Both the position numbers and the translations under genes were made by a program. The notes beneath the pieces were generated by a model. The model worked only from the letters and a program-made list of their open reading frames with translations, did not search any database and had not been told where the DNA came from. Shown piece after piece: positions 47,900-48,845 of a stretch of 48,845 bases of DNA (its first letter is position 1; each line of letters begins with the position of its first letter). The DNA is from an uncultured Lachnospiraceae bacterium (lineage in GTDB: Bacteria; Bacillota; Clostridia; Lachnospirales; Lachnospiraceae), in contig CANQNE010000018.1 of NCBI GenBank assembly GCA_947625135.1, positions 1 through 48,845 on the forward strand. The letters are read 5' to 3'.

Positions 47900-48648
47900 G
47901 CTTTCACCTCTTCAGAAAACGGCTCGATTACCACAACAGTAATGTTGTCCTTGCCGCCGTTTTGATTGGCGGTCTCAATGAGCTTTTCTGCCTTTCCTGC
48001 TATATCTACCTGCTGCGCCATCAAAATGCGGATATCTTCGTCATCCACCATGTTGGTCAGCCCGTCGGAACACAACAGTATCGTGTCTCCTGGCTTCAGC
48101 TTTACGTCAAAAAAATCGATCATAATATTTTCTTTCACACCGATGGCCCGGGTGATGATATTTTTCTTTGGATGAAATCTGGCTTCCGACCGTTGGATCG
48201 CGCCTGTCCGAACCATTTCTTCCACCAGCGAATGGTCCCTTGTGATCTGGGTGATGCCCTCATTTATCACATACAGCCGGCTGTCCCCCACGTTGGCCAC
48301 ATACATGCAGTTGTCCACAACCGTGGCTGCAACAATGGTGGTGCCCATGCCCAGCAGCTTTTCATCGCCCTTCGCCATGATGATCAAGCCTTCGTTGGCT
48401 TTCTCAATGGCCCTTCGCAGCAGCTTCACCGGGCTCTGCTCCGTGTCCTCCCGAATCCGCTTTACCACCTGTTCCACCGTGTACTTAGAAGCAACATCCC
48501 CCGCCTGATGGCCGCCCATGCCGTCGGCCACGATAAACAGATTGGGCAGATTTCCTACAGGCAGCTCCGATGTATACACACTATCCTGATTGATACTTCG
48601 TTTTTGCCCGATATCCGTAATGGCAAATGTCTTCATTCTGTTATTCAT
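47893..48648 (-). CDS. PP2C-family Ser/Thr phosphatase (PrpC/Stp)
   Basis: The product is 251 residues from ATG 48648 (247 from 48636, 258 from 48669). It shows V-A-D-G-M-G-G-H-Q-A-G-D, G-M-G-T-T, V-G-D-S-R-L-Y, C-S-D-G-L-T-N and K-D-N-I-T-V-V, the full PP2C metal and phosphate site. It removes phosphate placed by PrkC. Which of the three ATGs is used is uncertain: 48648 has GGGGAAG at 8 nt. The conserved part begins at M-K-T-F-A-I-T-D. First gene of the phosphatase-kinase-rsgA-rpe group. Confidence 0.96.
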   Translation of the reverse strand: MNNRMKTFAITDIGQKRSINQDSVYTSELPVGNLPNLFIVADGMGGHQAGDVASKYTVEQVVKRIREDTEQSPVKLLRRAIEKANEGLIIMAKGDEKLLGMGTTIVAATVVDNCMYVANVGDSRLYVINEGITQITRDHSLVEEMVRTGAIQRSEARFHPKKNIITRAIGVKENIMIDFFDVKLKPGDTILLCSDGLTNMVDDEDIRILMAQQVDIAGKAEKLIETANQNGGKDNITVVVIEPFSEEVKAC

Positions 48649-48729
48649 GCCTTTCTTCCCCGCGGGCATATTGCCGCCGCTTGCAAATTGTTACATACAT
48701 TTTCGTAAAATCACAAAACTTATTAGCAT

Positions 48730-48758
48730 ATTTTAACACAGTAATCAAAAAAAGGCAA
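48730..48758 (-). promoter_or_regulatory. Promoter of the phosphatase-kinase operon
   Basis: TTGCCT (48758-48753), 17-nt spacer, extended -10 TGT-TAAAAT (48735-48730) on the minus strand, about 80 nt before the phosphatase start. The rest of the 197-bp right edge (48,649-48,845) shows no gene. Confidence 0.78.
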
Positions 48759-48845
48759 GACAGAACGTCCTTGAGTTTCCGTAGTTTTATCCACATGCCA
48801 CCAGTTTTATTGCTATGCTAATGAACAACTTTAAAAAATTGGCCA

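Noticed and set aside
1-48845. CRISPR array, tRNA genes, IS or prophage elements
   Set aside because: No regularly spaced repeats, cloverleaf sequences, transposase, integrase or phage genes were recognised on either strand.

Overview
The window reads as chromosome of an anaerobic Gram-positive gut-type bacterium, most likely a Lachnospiraceae member (Clostridia, Bacillota). The basis is the house-keeping cluster (PP2C phosphatase, PASTA kinase, rsgA, rpe), an infC-rpmI-rplT operon with an attenuator leader, a RelQ-type small alarmone synthetase, strong GGAGG ribosome-binding sites, and a bacterial microcompartment (BMC) locus arranged like the fucose/rhamnose BMC of Clostridium (Lachnoclostridium) phytofermentans. 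Species cannot be named from the sequence. No tRNA, rRNA, CRISPR array, IS element or prophage gene was seen.

Positions 1-23,914 are an exopolysaccharide region. Its core is an 11-gene minus-strand operon (23,791 down to 9,151) behind a clear promoter at 23,922-23,950: a PqqD-like protein, a PelD-like receptor fused to an SDR/epimerase-like domain, a PelE-like protein, an 827-residue membrane protein, a DUF2194 protein, PelF, PelG, a DUF2304 protein, two glycosyltransferases and a DUF4874/DUF4832 protein. This is a Gram-positive Pel-like assembly line with no visible PelA, PelB or PelC. A second DUF4832 paralogue faces it on the plus strand (7,716-9,167). Beyond it lie a four-gene minus-strand set (galacturonokinase-like GHMP kinase, sugar nucleotidyltransferase, GT4 glycosyltransferase, flippase), a lone plus-strand putative glycosyltransferase, and a GT2 glycosyltransferase followed by a nucleotidyltransferase-fold gene that runs off the left edge.

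Positions 24,059-31,306 hold accessory metabolism: an orphan NMT1/THI5-like solute-binding lipoprotein, an aldehyde dehydrogenase/iron alcohol dehydrogenase pair, a PII-like protein overlapping a CPA2 cation:proton antiporter, the alarmone synthetase, and an SGNH lipoprotein resembling rhamnogalacturonan acetylesterase.

Positions 31,371-39,388 are a complete-looking BMC operon on the minus strand: class II (fuculose-phosphate-type) aldolase, CoA-acylating aldehyde dehydrogenase, zinc alcohol dehydrogenase, four BMC-H shell proteins, PduL, EutN-type vertex protein, PduS and PduT-like BMC-T. Four cargo enzymes carry encapsulation-peptide-like helices. The glycyl-radical diol dehydratase and its activase, expected next to the aldolase, are not in the window. 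The operon may therefore dismute lactaldehyde to 1,2-propanediol and lactyl-phosphate.

Positions 39,843-48,648 hold a GNAT toxin-like/antitoxin-like pair and then conserved core genes on the minus strand: rplT, rpmI, infC (probable AUA start), lgt, ychF, rpe, rsgA, prkC and the PP2C phosphatase.

The most unusual non-coding observation is a repeated leader element. Two segments (23,798-23,873 and 34,216-34,303) share conserved ends, a closing stem and a variable central hairpin. Each ends in the ribosome-binding site of the next gene at the same 6-nt distance: one serves the pqqD-like first gene of the Pel operon, the other serves pduL.
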